A stretch of DNA of 25,836 nucleotides from a virus (IMGVR_UViG_3300013014_000118:1-25836), one strand, 5' to 3'; positions 17,434 to 24,293 are shown, numbered from the stretch's first letter. A program made the numbers and translations. Notes: generated by a model not told the origin, from the sequence alone.

Positions 17434-17865
17434 ATGGCGGTCGTAAAAAGCTTTTTAAAATTAACAGAAACAGATTGTGTAGTTAAAGTTGCAGGTACTG
17501 CTGCTTCTTCTACTATTAGTTTAGCAACTGATTTGCTTCGTTCAACTGAAGCACTTACTGCAGGAGGTACTCCAACAGTAGTAATTACTACGTTGACTTG
17601 GAGTGGCTCAGCTGCTGGTGTAATTACAATTGTTAGAAACGGCGTGACTGTATTTACCCTTCTTAGTGCAGCATCTGGTCAATTAGATCTTAGCGGTCAA
17701 TTCTGTGTTGCAGATAACACAGAAGCAACATCTGATATCGTTGTAACAATTAGTGGTGGTCAAGCTGAACTAATGATACGTTTACAAAAAGTAACTGGCT
17801 ACTCAAGCAAAATTGAAACTGCACAGTTCAGTGTATATGATAACACCTCAGCAGTAGGAAGCTAA
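17434..17865 (+). CDS. Unknown beta-rich protein between prohead genes
   Basis: A 143-residue protein I do not recognise. AAGGA lies 8 bases before ATG. The sequence alternates short hydrophobic strands with Thr/Ser/Gly turns (VKVAGTAASSTISLATDLL, VVITTLTWSGSAAGVITIVRNG, SDIVVTISGGQAELMIRLQKVTGY), which suggests a small all-beta or beta-sandwich fold. There is no signal peptide, membrane span or coiled coil. It occupies the slot of T4 gene 68 (a prohead core protein), but gp68 is helical and charged, so it is unlikely to be that. Its own likely late promoter and its position between gp67 and gp21 suggest a capsid-associated or decoration protein; that is inference. gp21 starts 2 bases after its stop. 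Confidence 0.8.
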   Translation: MAVVKSFLKLTETDCVVKVAGTAASSTISLATDLLRSTEALTAGGTPTVVITTLTWSGSAAGVITIVRNGVTVFTLLSAASGQLDLSGQFCVADNTEATSDIVVTISGGQAELMIRLQKVTGYSSKIETAQFSVYDNTSAVGS

Positions 17866-17867
17866 TC

Positions 17868-18521
17868 ATGTATCTAATTAAAGAAGTTGTAGAAACAGTT
17901 AACCTTATTACCGAAAACAAACTCGGTAAAGGTAAAGAATATTTTATTGAAGGTGTATTCCTTCAATCAGAAGTAAAGAATCGTAACGGTCGCATGTATC
18001 CAGAATCTACAATGGATAAAGAAGTTGCACGTTATATGCTTGAAAAAGTAAATAAGAATACTGCCTATGGAGAACTTGGTCATCCAGATTCTCCATCTAT
18101 CAATTTAGATAGAGTATCACATATGATCGTCGACCTTCGTAAAGAAGGTACTAATTATATTGGTAAAGCAAAGATCATGGAAACGCCAATGGGCAATATT
18201 GCACGAAGCCTTCTTGAAGGCGGAGCAAATCTCGGTGTTTCCAGTAGAGCACTTGGTTCCCTTCGTATGAATAAAGAAGGTATTCAAGTTGTTCAAGACG
18301 ATTTCATGCTGTCAACAGCAGCAGACATCGTTGCAGATCCTTCAGCACCAGATGCTTTCGTAAGAGGTATCATGGAGTCGGCAGAGTGGGTTTTTGTTGA
18401 TGGACGCTTTGAACAAAAGCATATTGAACAAACTAAGAAACTTATTCAGAATGTTCCATCTAAGCGATTGAACGAAGTTTCCGTACAAGCATTTCAGAAT
18501 TTTCTGAATAATCTAAAGTAA
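17868..18521 (+). CDS. gp21: Prohead core protease gp21
   Basis: A 217-residue serine protease of the T4 gp21 family (T4: 212). FLQSEVKNRNGRMYPES near residues 31-47 is a strong family signature. The catalytic His is H72 in GELGHP. The catalytic Ser is in GVSSRALGS (S125 or S126; by family pattern the Ser preceding SR). A later LSTAADIVADPSAP segment is also conserved. The enzyme is built into the prohead core and, once assembly is complete, cleaves gp22, gp67 and the gp23 N-terminus, making room for DNA. The last residues overlap an AATAAATA late-promoter motif for gp22. Confidence 0.95.
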   Translation: MYLIKEVVETVNLITENKLGKGKEYFIEGVFLQSEVKNRNGRMYPESTMDKEVARYMLEKVNKNTAYGELGHPDSPSINLDRVSHMIVDLRKEGTNYIGKAKIMETPMGNIARSLLEGGANLGVSSRALGSLRMNKEGIQVVQDDFMLSTAADIVADPSAPDAFVRGIMESAEWVFVDGRFEQKHIEQTKKLIQNVPSKRLNEVSVQAFQNFLNNLK

Positions 18522-18531
18522 TAAATAAATA
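18520..18531 (+). promoter_or_regulatory. Probable late promoter for gp22-gp23 (tandem AATAAATA)
   Basis: Two overlapping AATAAATA matches lie at 18520-18527 and 18524-18531, beginning within the gp21 stop codon. They fit the NATAAATA form. The second predicts a start near 18537, about 18 bases before gp22 and just before its AGGAG site. No exact TATAAATA lies before gp22 or gp23, so this is the best candidate for the capsid transcript. Confidence 0.5.
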
Positions 18532-18554
18532 ATCTAGTTTAGGAGAATAAACAA

Positions 18555-19385
18555 ATGTCTATCGAACAAAAAATTGCTGACCTTCTTGAAGAATCAAAGA
18601 AGTTGCAAGATGAACAAGTTGAAGAAAACGCAGAAGCTGCTATTGAAGAAGCTGATTCTGAAGAACTTACAATCGACGTATCTGAAGACGTTGCCGCTCT
18701 AATTAACGGCGAAGAACTATCAGAAGAATTTAAAACTAAAGCTGCTACAATTTTTGAAGCAGCTGTAGTAACTCGAGTTAAGCAAGAAATTGCTAAGCTT
18801 GATGAACAGTTTGAGACTTCACTTGCTGAACAAGTTGAAGAAATCAAAGAGGGTCTTGTTGAAAAAGTTGATGGATATCTCAACTACGTAGTTGAGCAGT
18901 GGATGACAGATAATGAGCTTGCCCTTGAGAATGGTATGAAGAGTGATATCATGGAGAGCTTCATCACCGGTATGAAAGGTCTTTTCGAACAACACTACAT
19001 TGATGTACCTGAAGAAAAGTTTGATGTTCTAGGCGAAATGCAAGAAGAGATTAGTTCTGTAAAGGCTAAACTTGACGAACAATTAGCAAATAACGTTGAA
19101 TTGACTAAACAAGTAAATGAAATGAAGAAAGTTGCTGCGATTGCAGAATCTGCAGCTGGAATGGTTGATACCGACGTAGATAAGTTCAGCGGCCTAGCTG
19201 AAGAACTTGCCTTCGAAGATGCTGATACCTTTAAGACGAAACTTCAAACCATTAAGGAAAATTATTTTGGTAAGAAGGTAAGTAAGACTGTTAGTTCAGT
19301 CGTGACAGATGAGCCAGTGCAACTTTCTGAAGAAACTATCAGTCCTAGAATGGCTGCTACTCTTCGTGCACTTGGTAAAAAATAA
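18555..19385 (+). CDS. gp22: Prohead scaffold core protein gp22
   Basis: A 276-residue, strongly acidic, Glu/Lys/Ala/Leu-rich protein, close to the length of T4 gp22 (269). The ribosome site is AGGAG. The N-terminal ~40 residues (IADLLEESKKLQDEQVEE and following) and most of the rest are predicted helical with heptad-like spacing. A Trp-containing segment near 115-125 (YVVEQWMTDNELALENG) and SFITGMKGLFEQHYIDVPEEK are typical of the gp22 family. The C-terminus TISPRMAATLRALGKK is basic. It forms the transient inner scaffold on which gp23 assembles and is then digested by gp21. It lies 24 bases upstream of the capsid gene. Confidence 0.92.
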   Translation: MSIEQKIADLLEESKKLQDEQVEENAEAAIEEADSEELTIDVSEDVAALINGEELSEEFKTKAATIFEAAVVTRVKQEIAKLDEQFETSLAEQVEEIKEGLVEKVDGYLNYVVEQWMTDNELALENGMKSDIMESFITGMKGLFEQHYIDVPEEKFDVLGEMQEEISSVKAKLDEQLANNVELTKQVNEMKKVAAIAESAAGMVDTDVDKFSGLAEELAFEDADTFKTKLQTIKENYFGKKVSKTVSSVVTDEPVQLSEETISPRMAATLRALGKK

Positions 19386-19409
19386 ACATCCATTAAAAGG
19401 AAAAATAAA

Positions 19410-20684
19410 ATGGCAACCCGTCAAGAATTAATCAAAAAGTGGTCTCCAATTTTGGAAGCTACAGAAGCTACACCTATTCAGTCTAGCTATCGTAAAGAAG
19501 TAACTGCGGTTCTTCTAGAAAACCAAGAACGCGCAATGTCTGAGACCTATCAAGCTCTTAACGAAGCAACTCCTGCTAACGCTGGTGGTGATGGTGTTTC
19601 TCTAGGTGGCGCTGGTACCAATGCAAATATGGCTGGTTATGATCCAGTTCTTATTTCCCTAGTACGTCGTGCAGCTCCACAGATGATCGCTTATGACATC
19701 GCTGGTGTACAACCAATGACTCAACCTACAGGTTTGATCTTTGCTATGAAAAGCAAGTACGCTACTCAAGGTGGTACTGAAGCACTTTTCAACGAAGCAG
19801 ATACTGACTTCTCTGGTGCAGCATCTCCTGCTCACGCTGGTTCTAACCCACTAAGCGGTACATATACAACTGGTACTGCTATGACTACAGCAACCGCTGA
19901 AGGTCTTGGTGATACTACTGCATTTGGTCAGATGGCATTCAGCATCGAAAAGACTACTGTAACCGCTCAAACTCGTGCATTGAAGGCAGAATATACTGTT
20001 GAATTAGCACAAGACTTGAAAGCAGTTCACGGTCTTGACGCTGAAGGCGAGTTAAGCAACATTCTTTCAAGCGAAATCTTGAACGAAATCAACCGTGAAG
20101 TTCTACGTACAGTATACGTTGGTGCTAAGGTTGGTGCTCAAGTTGGTACAGCAACTGCTGGTACTTTCGACTTGGACGTTGATGCTAACGGCCGTTGGTC
20201 TGTTGAAAAATTCAAGGGTCTAATGTTCCAAATCGAACGTGAAGCTAATGCAATTGCTCAACAAACTCGTCGTGGTCGTGGTAACTTCATCATCTGTTCT
20301 TCAGATGTTGCAAGTGCTCTAGCAATGGCTGGTGTTCTTGACTATGCTCCTGCATTGTCTACTGGTCTAAACGTTGACGAAGCAAGCACCACTTTCGCTG
20401 GTGTTCTAAATGGTAAGTATAAAGTGTATGTTGATCCATACTCTGCTAACCAAGCTGCTACTCAGTTCTTCGTTGCTGGTTACAAAGGTACTTCCGCATT
20501 CGACGCTGGTCTTTTCTATTGCCCATACGTGCCACTAGAAAAAGTTCGTGCTATCGATCCAGCTACATTCCAACCAAAAATTGGTTTCAAAACCCGTTAT
20601 GGTATGGTAGCAAATCCGTTCACTAGCTTGTCTTCTGGACAAAACATCTACTATCGCAAGGTAGCAGTTACCAACTTGATGTAA
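19410..20684 (+). CDS. gp23: Major capsid protein gp23
   Basis: A 424-residue major head protein with the HK97-type family signature of T4-like phages, shorter than T4 gp23 (521). The N-terminus LIKKWSPILEATEATPI, then SSYRKEVTAVLLENQE, is the delta region removed by gp21. A candidate cut site fitting (L/I)-x-E is LNE at 50-52, before ATPANAGG. Mature-region landmarks are AGYDPVLISLVRRAAPQMIAYDI, GVQPMTQPTGLIFAMKSKY, EYTVELAQDLKAVHGLDAE, and the C-terminal RYGMVANPF. Codon use is richer in C-ending codons (AAC, TTC, GAC) than in the fibre genes, as expected for the most abundant protein. A strong terminator follows at 20716. Confidence 0.97.
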   Translation: MATRQELIKKWSPILEATEATPIQSSYRKEVTAVLLENQERAMSETYQALNEATPANAGGDGVSLGGAGTNANMAGYDPVLISLVRRAAPQMIAYDIAGVQPMTQPTGLIFAMKSKYATQGGTEALFNEADTDFSGAASPAHAGSNPLSGTYTTGTAMTTATAEGLGDTTAFGQMAFSIEKTTVTAQTRALKAEYTVELAQDLKAVHGLDAEGELSNILSSEILNEINREVLRTVYVGAKVGAQVGTATAGTFDLDVDANGRWSVEKFKGLMFQIEREANAIAQQTRRGRGNFIICSSDVASALAMAGVLDYAPALSTGLNVDEASTTFAGVLNGKYKVYVDPYSANQAATQFFVAGYKGTSAFDAGLFYCPYVPLEKVRAIDPATFQPKIGFKTRYGMVANPFTSLSSGQNIYYRKVAVTNLM

Positions 20685-20715
20685 TCGAGTTAAGTCTACG
20701 TAAGATAGACATTTT

Positions 20716-20743
20716 AAAAGGGAGGCTTCGGTCTCCCTTTTTT
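20716..20743 (+). terminator. Rho-independent terminator after gp23
   Basis: AAAAGGGAGGC (20716-20726) pairs with GTCTCCCTTTT (20731-20741) around a TTCG tetraloop closed by C-G, the very stable C(UUCG)G type. A six-T run (20738-20743) follows or overlaps the end. This is a textbook intrinsic terminator 31 bases after the gp23 stop. It should end the capsid transcript before the recombination genes. Confidence 0.93.
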
Positions 20744-20745
20744 CG

Positions 20746-20753
20746 TATAAATA
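20746..20753 (+). promoter_or_regulatory. T4-type late promoter abutting the tube-like gene
   Basis: An exact TATAAATA two bases after the terminator T-run. T4 late spacing places +1 at 20759, which is the A of the next gene's ATG. The transcript would therefore have no leader. No ribosome site is visible before the ATG. Confidence 0.75.
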
Positions 20754-20758
20754 ACAAT

Positions 20759-21280
20759 ATGGCTACACAAATTCCAGAAAACATTAACCCATTATCACCT
20801 AATGGATACTTGTTTTCGCTTCAAAGATTATCAACATTGAGTTACTTTTGTCAAGAAGTTTCTATACCGGCTATCACTCTTCCTGAAGCTATGCAAGTAA
20901 CTCCATTTTCTAGAGTACCATTATCTGGTGATCAGATTGACTTCGAACCTCTTAGAATACAGTTCTTAATTGACTCTAAGATGGAAAACTATAAAGCAAT
21001 TCACAATTGGATTATAGGATTAGGATTTCCAGAAGATTATGCACAATATACTACTACCATTGGAGGTGCAGTACCAGCATCTTTAAGTGAAGTAGCACAA
21101 TCCTCTTCAGATGCTACATTAGTTATATTAGGTAATGACAATAACATCATTCAAACTATTCAATTTGCAGATTGTATTCCGCAAAGTTTAGAGAGCATAA
21201 CGTTTACATCCACGAGTCAAGATGTGACATATTTAATTGGAAGCGCAAACTTTTCTTATTCTTATTATAAATTCGTTTAA
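20759..21280 (+). CDS. Tail-tube-like structural protein (gp3-position protein)
   Basis: A 173-residue protein with the layout of a T4-type tube protein: NGYLFSLQRLSTLSYFCQEVSIPAITL, then VTPFSRVPLSGDQIDFEPLRIQFLIDSKMENYKAIHNWIIGLG. Compare gp19 here (FLCKSAQLPGSTI, YRGRAVNIAGERTFAPW, YNDTDFAIRNSMEQW). The shared Cys...(L/I)P pattern, the extended strand with Phe-x-Pro-(W/L), and the helix ending in W point to a gp19-like fold. In T4-like cyanophages a protein at this place between gp23 and uvsY is, to my memory, often labelled gp3 (tail completion). It could equally be a tube-cap or initiator protein. It is the first gene of a late transcript that continues to uvsY-uvsW. The next in-frame Met is at residue 44 or so, so ATG 20759 is the likely start despite having no leader. 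Confidence 0.75.
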   Translation: MATQIPENINPLSPNGYLFSLQRLSTLSYFCQEVSIPAITLPEAMQVTPFSRVPLSGDQIDFEPLRIQFLIDSKMENYKAIHNWIIGLGFPEDYAQYTTTIGGAVPASLSEVAQSSSDATLVILGNDNNIIQTIQFADCIPQSLESITFTSTSQDVTYLIGSANFSYSYYKFV

Positions 21281-21313
21281 TTATTGGCCGAAAGGCTATC
21301 ACTGAAATACATT

Positions 21314-21751
21314 ATGAACATTGAAGAACTTCATGACCTCTGGGACGTTGATTGCAATATCAACAGCGATCATCTTGATCGTGAGTCAGTTAAAAGCCCA
21401 CAACTTCACGCAAAATATTTACGCTTTCTTATTCAACATAAGATGAAGCTATCTGCGCTTACAGCAGAATACAATACACTTCGGCAAAAGAAATTTCGTT
21501 ACTATCGTGGCGAAATGGGTAAAGACGAACTCATTGAACTTAATTGGAATCAATGGCAAGGTGTTAAACCACTAAAGAACGAAATGGATGAATTCCTTGA
21601 AGGCGACTCTGATCTGAATAGGATCAACATAAAGAGCGCATATATAAAAGGAATGGTAGAAGCATTAGAGTCTATCCTTGGTCAAATAAAATCCCGTGAT
21701 TGGCAAATTAGAAATGCCATTACTTGGAAACAATTCGTTGCTGGTGCATAA
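21314..21751 (+). CDS. uvsY: Recombination mediator UvsY
   Basis: A 145-residue protein of the UvsY family (T4: 137). ATG 21314 gives the expected N-terminus (MNIEELHDLWDVDCNI); the frame continues upstream to a TTG at 21284, which would add ten residues and has no better ribosome site. Family features are the LHAKYLRFLIQHKMKLSALTAEYNTLRQKKFRYYRG stretch (helix with many basic residues, around residues 30-65) and the C-terminal segment ending ESILGQIKSRDWQIRNAITWKQF. UvsY loads the RecA-like UvsX recombinase onto gp32-coated single-stranded DNA. No Shine-Dalgarno sequence is evident, so it may rely on coupling to the gene upstream. Its stop shares a base with the uvsW start. Confidence 0.92.
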   Translation: MNIEELHDLWDVDCNINSDHLDRESVKSPQLHAKYLRFLIQHKMKLSALTAEYNTLRQKKFRYYRGEMGKDELIELNWNQWQGVKPLKNEMDEFLEGDSDLNRINIKSAYIKGMVEALESILGQIKSRDWQIRNAITWKQFVAGA

Positions 21752-23232
21752 TGATTACAATTGAGAAGATAAACAACGTTCACTTACGGATCTATTCTGA
21801 TCCTTCAATCACACAAGAACTGTCGGAATTCTTTACTTTTCAAGTAGAGGGTTATAAGTTTACGCCTGCTTATAGAAGTGGACAGTGGGATGGGAAGATA
21901 CGCATGTATGATATGTACCGTAAGACACTATACGTTGGTCTTCTAAAATATGTTATTGGATTTGCAGAACGTAATCAATACGAAATTAAGTACACTAATG
22001 AAGTACTACCAGTAAGTACTATTACTCGAGAAGAGATTGTAGAGTATGCTAAGTGGCTTAACCCTAGTTCTCGCGGAGTGCCGATTGAGATCTATGACTA
22101 TCAAGTAGACGCAGTATATAAGGCTCTAACAGATGAGCGTACATTATTGCTATCACCTACTGCATCTGGTAAATCATTTATCATTTACACTACGATGAGA
22201 TGGCACCTTGAAAATAAGAGGAAGTGTATTGTTATCGTTCCAACCACATCATTGGTCGAACAATTGTACGCAGACTTTGCAGATTACTCTTCCGTTAATG
22301 GGTGGAAGACCGATAGACACTGTCAGAAACTATATAGTGGATTTACTAAGGATGTGCAAGCAGATGTACTAATCACTACATGGCAATCAATCTATAAGCA
22401 ACCCTCTGCTTGGTTTAACCAGTTTGATGTTATCTTTGGCGATGAGGCTCACAACTTTAAAGCAAAATCTCTTACTTCAGTCATGGATAAGATGGTTAAT
22501 GTACAATATCGTATAGGTACTACTGGTACACTCGATGATAAGAAGGTACATAAACTTGTTCTAGAAGGAATCTTTGGACCAATTCATAAAGTTATTTCTA
22601 CTCGTGAGTTGATGGATTCAAATAGAGTTGCAAATCTAAAGATTACTTGTATCGTACTAAAATACGACGATACATCTTGTAAAATAATGAATAGAGCTCA
22701 GTATCCAGATGAGATTAACTTTATCATTGGGCATGAAAAGCGTAATCGTTTTATTCGTAATCTCACGCTAAATTGTGAAGGCAACACTTTGGTGCTATTT
22801 CAAATGGTTGCTAAGCATGGTAAGATTTTACATGAAATGATTGCTGCTAAAGCTGGTGATAAAAGAAAAGTATTCTTTATCTATGGCGGAACTGATACAG
22901 ATGCTAGAGAAGAAGCTCGTAAGCTTATGGAGAATGAAACTGATGCTATCTGTATTGCTTCATTCGGTGTATTCTCAACAGGTATAAATATTCCATCAAT
23001 AGAAAATGTTATCTTTGCTTCACCGAGTAAGTCTAAGATTCGTAATCTGCAATCTATTGGTAGAGGATTAAGACTGAAAGAAGGTAAGACTCATTGCAAT
23101 CTATATGACATTAGCGATGATCTACATTGGAAGTCTTATAAGAATCATACTCTTGGTCACTTAGCAGAAAGACTAAAGACTTATTCTGAAGAAAAGTTTG
23201 TCTATAAGATTGTCGAGGTACCAGTTGAATGA
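21751..23232 (+). CDS. uvsW: DNA/RNA helicase UvsW (superfamily 2)
   Basis: A 493-residue helicase. ATG 21751 overlaps the uvsY stop by one base (TAATG). The N-terminal domain (residues 1-90, with FFTFQVEGYKFTPAYRSGQWDGKIRMYD) matches the T4 UvsW DNA-binding domain. Motor motifs are Q-motif-like IYDYQ (114-118), Walker A SPTASGKS (135-142), DEAH (231-234), TTGT (257-260) and C-terminal QSIGRGLRLKEG (motif VI with two Arg). UvsW unwinds R-loops and branched recombination and replication intermediates, and in T4 switches replication from origin- to recombination-dependent mode. Neighbour uvsY works in the same pathway, and gp47/gp46 lie downstream. Confidence 0.95.
   Translation: MITIEKINNVHLRIYSDPSITQELSEFFTFQVEGYKFTPAYRSGQWDGKIRMYDMYRKTLYVGLLKYVIGFAERNQYEIKYTNEVLPVSTITREEIVEYAKWLNPSSRGVPIEIYDYQVDAVYKALTDERTLLLSPTASGKSFIIYTTMRWHLENKRKCIVIVPTTSLVEQLYADFADYSSVNGWKTDRHCQKLYSGFTKDVQADVLITTWQSIYKQPSAWFNQFDVIFGDEAHNFKAKSLTSVMDKMVNVQYRIGTTGTLDDKKVHKLVLEGIFGPIHKVISTRELMDSNRVANLKITCIVLKYDDTSCKIMNRAQYPDEINFIIGHEKRNRFIRNLTLNCEGNTLVLFQMVAKHGKILHEMIAAKAGDKRKVFFIYGGTDTDAREEARKLMENETDAICIASFGVFSTGINIPSIENVIFASPSKSKIRNLQSIGRGLRLKEGKTHCNLYDISDDLHWKSYKNHTLGHLAERLKTYSEEKFVYKIVEVPVE
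23215..23218 (+). promoter_or_regulatory. Ribosome site selecting a TTG start
   Basis: GAGG inside the end of uvsW, six bases before TTG 23225. No in-frame ATG occurs until 23267, which would cut off the conserved-looking first strand (YVVFKLISGEQ). The site therefore decides for the TTG start. Confidence 0.6.
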
Positions 23233-23572
23233 ATATGTAGTATTTAAACTAATATCGGGAGAACAAATGATTGGTGTTCTGCTGAATGATATTAGCGAAG
23301 GAATCGTTGTACTAGATCCTATAATTGTAAAGATGGTACATATTGTTCGAGATGGAGAACATGTTGAACAAGCTGTTACATCACGGTTCTGTCAGTTTGC
23401 AGAAGACAATGTATTTGCTTTTAGCTATAAGAATCTAATCTACAAGAAGAAGCTAGATCCTAATATGATACAGTACTATGCTCGTATTATAAAGTTGATG
23501 GAATCGGAAGATAATATCCAACCAGCCAAAGAAGAACCAGTTAATATACCTAGCGATAGAATTCTTCATTAA
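23225..23572 (+). CDS. Small beta-barrel-like hypothetical protein downstream of uvsW
   Basis: A 115-residue protein overlapping the end of uvsW by 8 bases. TTG 23225 is chosen because of the well placed GAGG and the lack of an in-frame ATG before residue 15. The N-terminus NEYVVFKLISGEQMIGVLLNDISEGIVVLDPIIVKMVHIV is a run of short beta strands with a KLISGE...I.V motif. I recall this from small Sm-like or barrel-like proteins encoded near uvsW in aquatic T4-like phages, but their function is unknown to me. The middle (FCQFAEDNVFAFSYKNLIYKKKLDPNMIQYYARII) ends in a helix, followed by a Pro/Glu-rich tail. It is probably co-expressed with uvsW. An RNA- or protein-binding role is only a guess. 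Confidence 0.75.
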   Translation: MNEYVVFKLISGEQMIGVLLNDISEGIVVLDPIIVKMVHIVRDGEHVEQAVTSRFCQFAEDNVFAFSYKNLIYKKKLDPNMIQYYARIIKLMESEDNIQPAKEEPVNIPSDRILH

Positions 23573-23599
23573 TCTTGAAATCCATAGATTTATTATACC

Positions 23600-23650
23600 A
23601 CTGCTTTGCGCAGTTGTACAATCTAAATGCGTCTAAACACTATTGTACAA
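23600..23650. other. Paired TTGTACAA palindromes and a small hairpin upstream of gp55
   Basis: The perfect 8-base palindrome TTGTACAA occurs at 23614-23621 and 23643-23650, 29 bases apart, each followed by T. The second overlaps the -35 element. Directly before the first lies a 5-bp stem ACTGC/GCAGT (23600-23604 with 23610-23614) around TTTGC. Two spaced palindromes at a promoter suggest operator half-sites or duplicated -35 elements. No regulator can be named. Confidence 0.4.
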
Positions 23651-23672
23651 TGTTTATTCTCTAGTGTATAAT
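23643..23672 (+). promoter_or_regulatory. Host-type (sigma70-like) promoter for gp55 operon
   Basis: -35 TTGTAC (23643-23648) and a perfect -10 TATAAT (23667-23672) are separated by 18 bases. Transcription would start near 23679, leaving a short leader with GGAG (23688-23691) before ATG 23697. This is distinct from the TATAAATA sites elsewhere. It fits early or middle expression of the late sigma factor and the recombination genes behind it. The rest of the 124-base gap contains only the palindromes described at 23600-23650. Confidence 0.7.
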
Positions 23673-23696
23673 AGAGAAAACCACAATGGAGTCCTA

Positions 23697-24293
23697 ATGG
23701 CAACCCACTACGTCAACAACGCCCAGATGCTTGAGTTCATCAAGGATTACCGGGAAAAACTGTTAGCTGCTAGAGCTAACTCGACTGATATCCCTCGTAT
23801 TCCAGAATACCTTGGCGAATGTATTCTAAAGATCGCTACTGGTCTAAGTAGGAAGTCGAACTTTATCAACTACTCGTATAAAGACGATATGATTCTAGAT
23901 GGAATTGAAAACTGCATCCAATGCATGCACTCCTTCGATCCAGAGAAATCCTCAAATCCATTCTCCTACTTTACACAAGTAATCTATTTTGCTTTTCTTC
24001 GTCGCATTGCTAAGGAAAAAAAGCAATCGTACATCAAGGGTAAACTTATTCAAGACATGGCTTTTGACTCCTTTGATTTACAAGGACATGATGATGACGT
24101 AGATTTTAAGAATGCTTACACTGCATTTATTCAAGCTAACTCCAACTTCGACGATTCGTTTATAAAAAATAAAGAAAAGAAAAAGAAAGAAAAACTTGAA
24201 CAGTCACTTGCTAATTTTATTGATGACACAAAGATAATTCCAAACGAAGATAACAATCCTTTCTTTAGTGATGAAATTTCACATGGCCGATAA
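23697..24293 (+). CDS. gp55: Late transcription sigma factor gp55
   Basis: A 198-residue sigma factor (T4 gp55: 185). ATG 23697 has GGAG five bases upstream; the frame stays open upstream to 23643, but that covers the promoter. Residues ~35-115 are a near-textbook gp55 core (IPRIPEYLGECILKIATGL, RKSNFINYSYKDDMILDGIENCI, DPEKSSNPFSYFTQVIYFAFLRRIAKEKKQ), equivalent to sigma region 2, which binds core RNA polymerase and the -10-type TATAAATA. A lysine-rich stretch (KNKEKKKKEK) near 157-168 is coded by an A-rich tract. After it, the C-terminal tail SLANFIDD...NNPFFSDE is a plausible place for the sliding-clamp contact known in T4 gp55; that is inference. It should switch on the late promoters seen in this window. 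Confidence 0.95.
   Translation: MATHYVNNAQMLEFIKDYREKLLAARANSTDIPRIPEYLGECILKIATGLSRKSNFINYSYKDDMILDGIENCIQCMHSFDPEKSSNPFSYFTQVIYFAFLRRIAKEKKQSYIKGKLIQDMAFDSFDLQGHDDDVDFKNAYTAFIQANSNFDDSFIKNKEKKKKEKLEQSLANFIDDTKIIPNEDNNPFFSDEISHGR

Noticed and set aside
20694-20710. GTCTA...TAGAC inverted repeat after gp23
   Set aside because: It has a five-pair stem with a seven-base loop and no T-run. The real terminator is just downstream at 20716.
21266-21273. TATAAATT before uvsY as a late promoter
   Set aside because: It departs from the consensus at the last base, lies within the end of the upstream gene, and the -35/-10 spacing for a host-type promoter does not fit.
21284-21286. TTG as the uvsY start
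   Set aside because: No ribosome site precedes it, and ATG 21314 gives the N-terminus expected for the family.
22983-22990. Exact TATAAATA within uvsW
   Set aside because: It is internal. It could in principle feed the gene at 23225, but over 230 bases separate them and chance is a sufficient explanation.
24162-24192. A-rich tract in gp55 considered as a slippage or frameshift site
   Set aside because: It codes a plausible lysine-rich linker. The frame continues to a sensible end and no alternative product is suggested.
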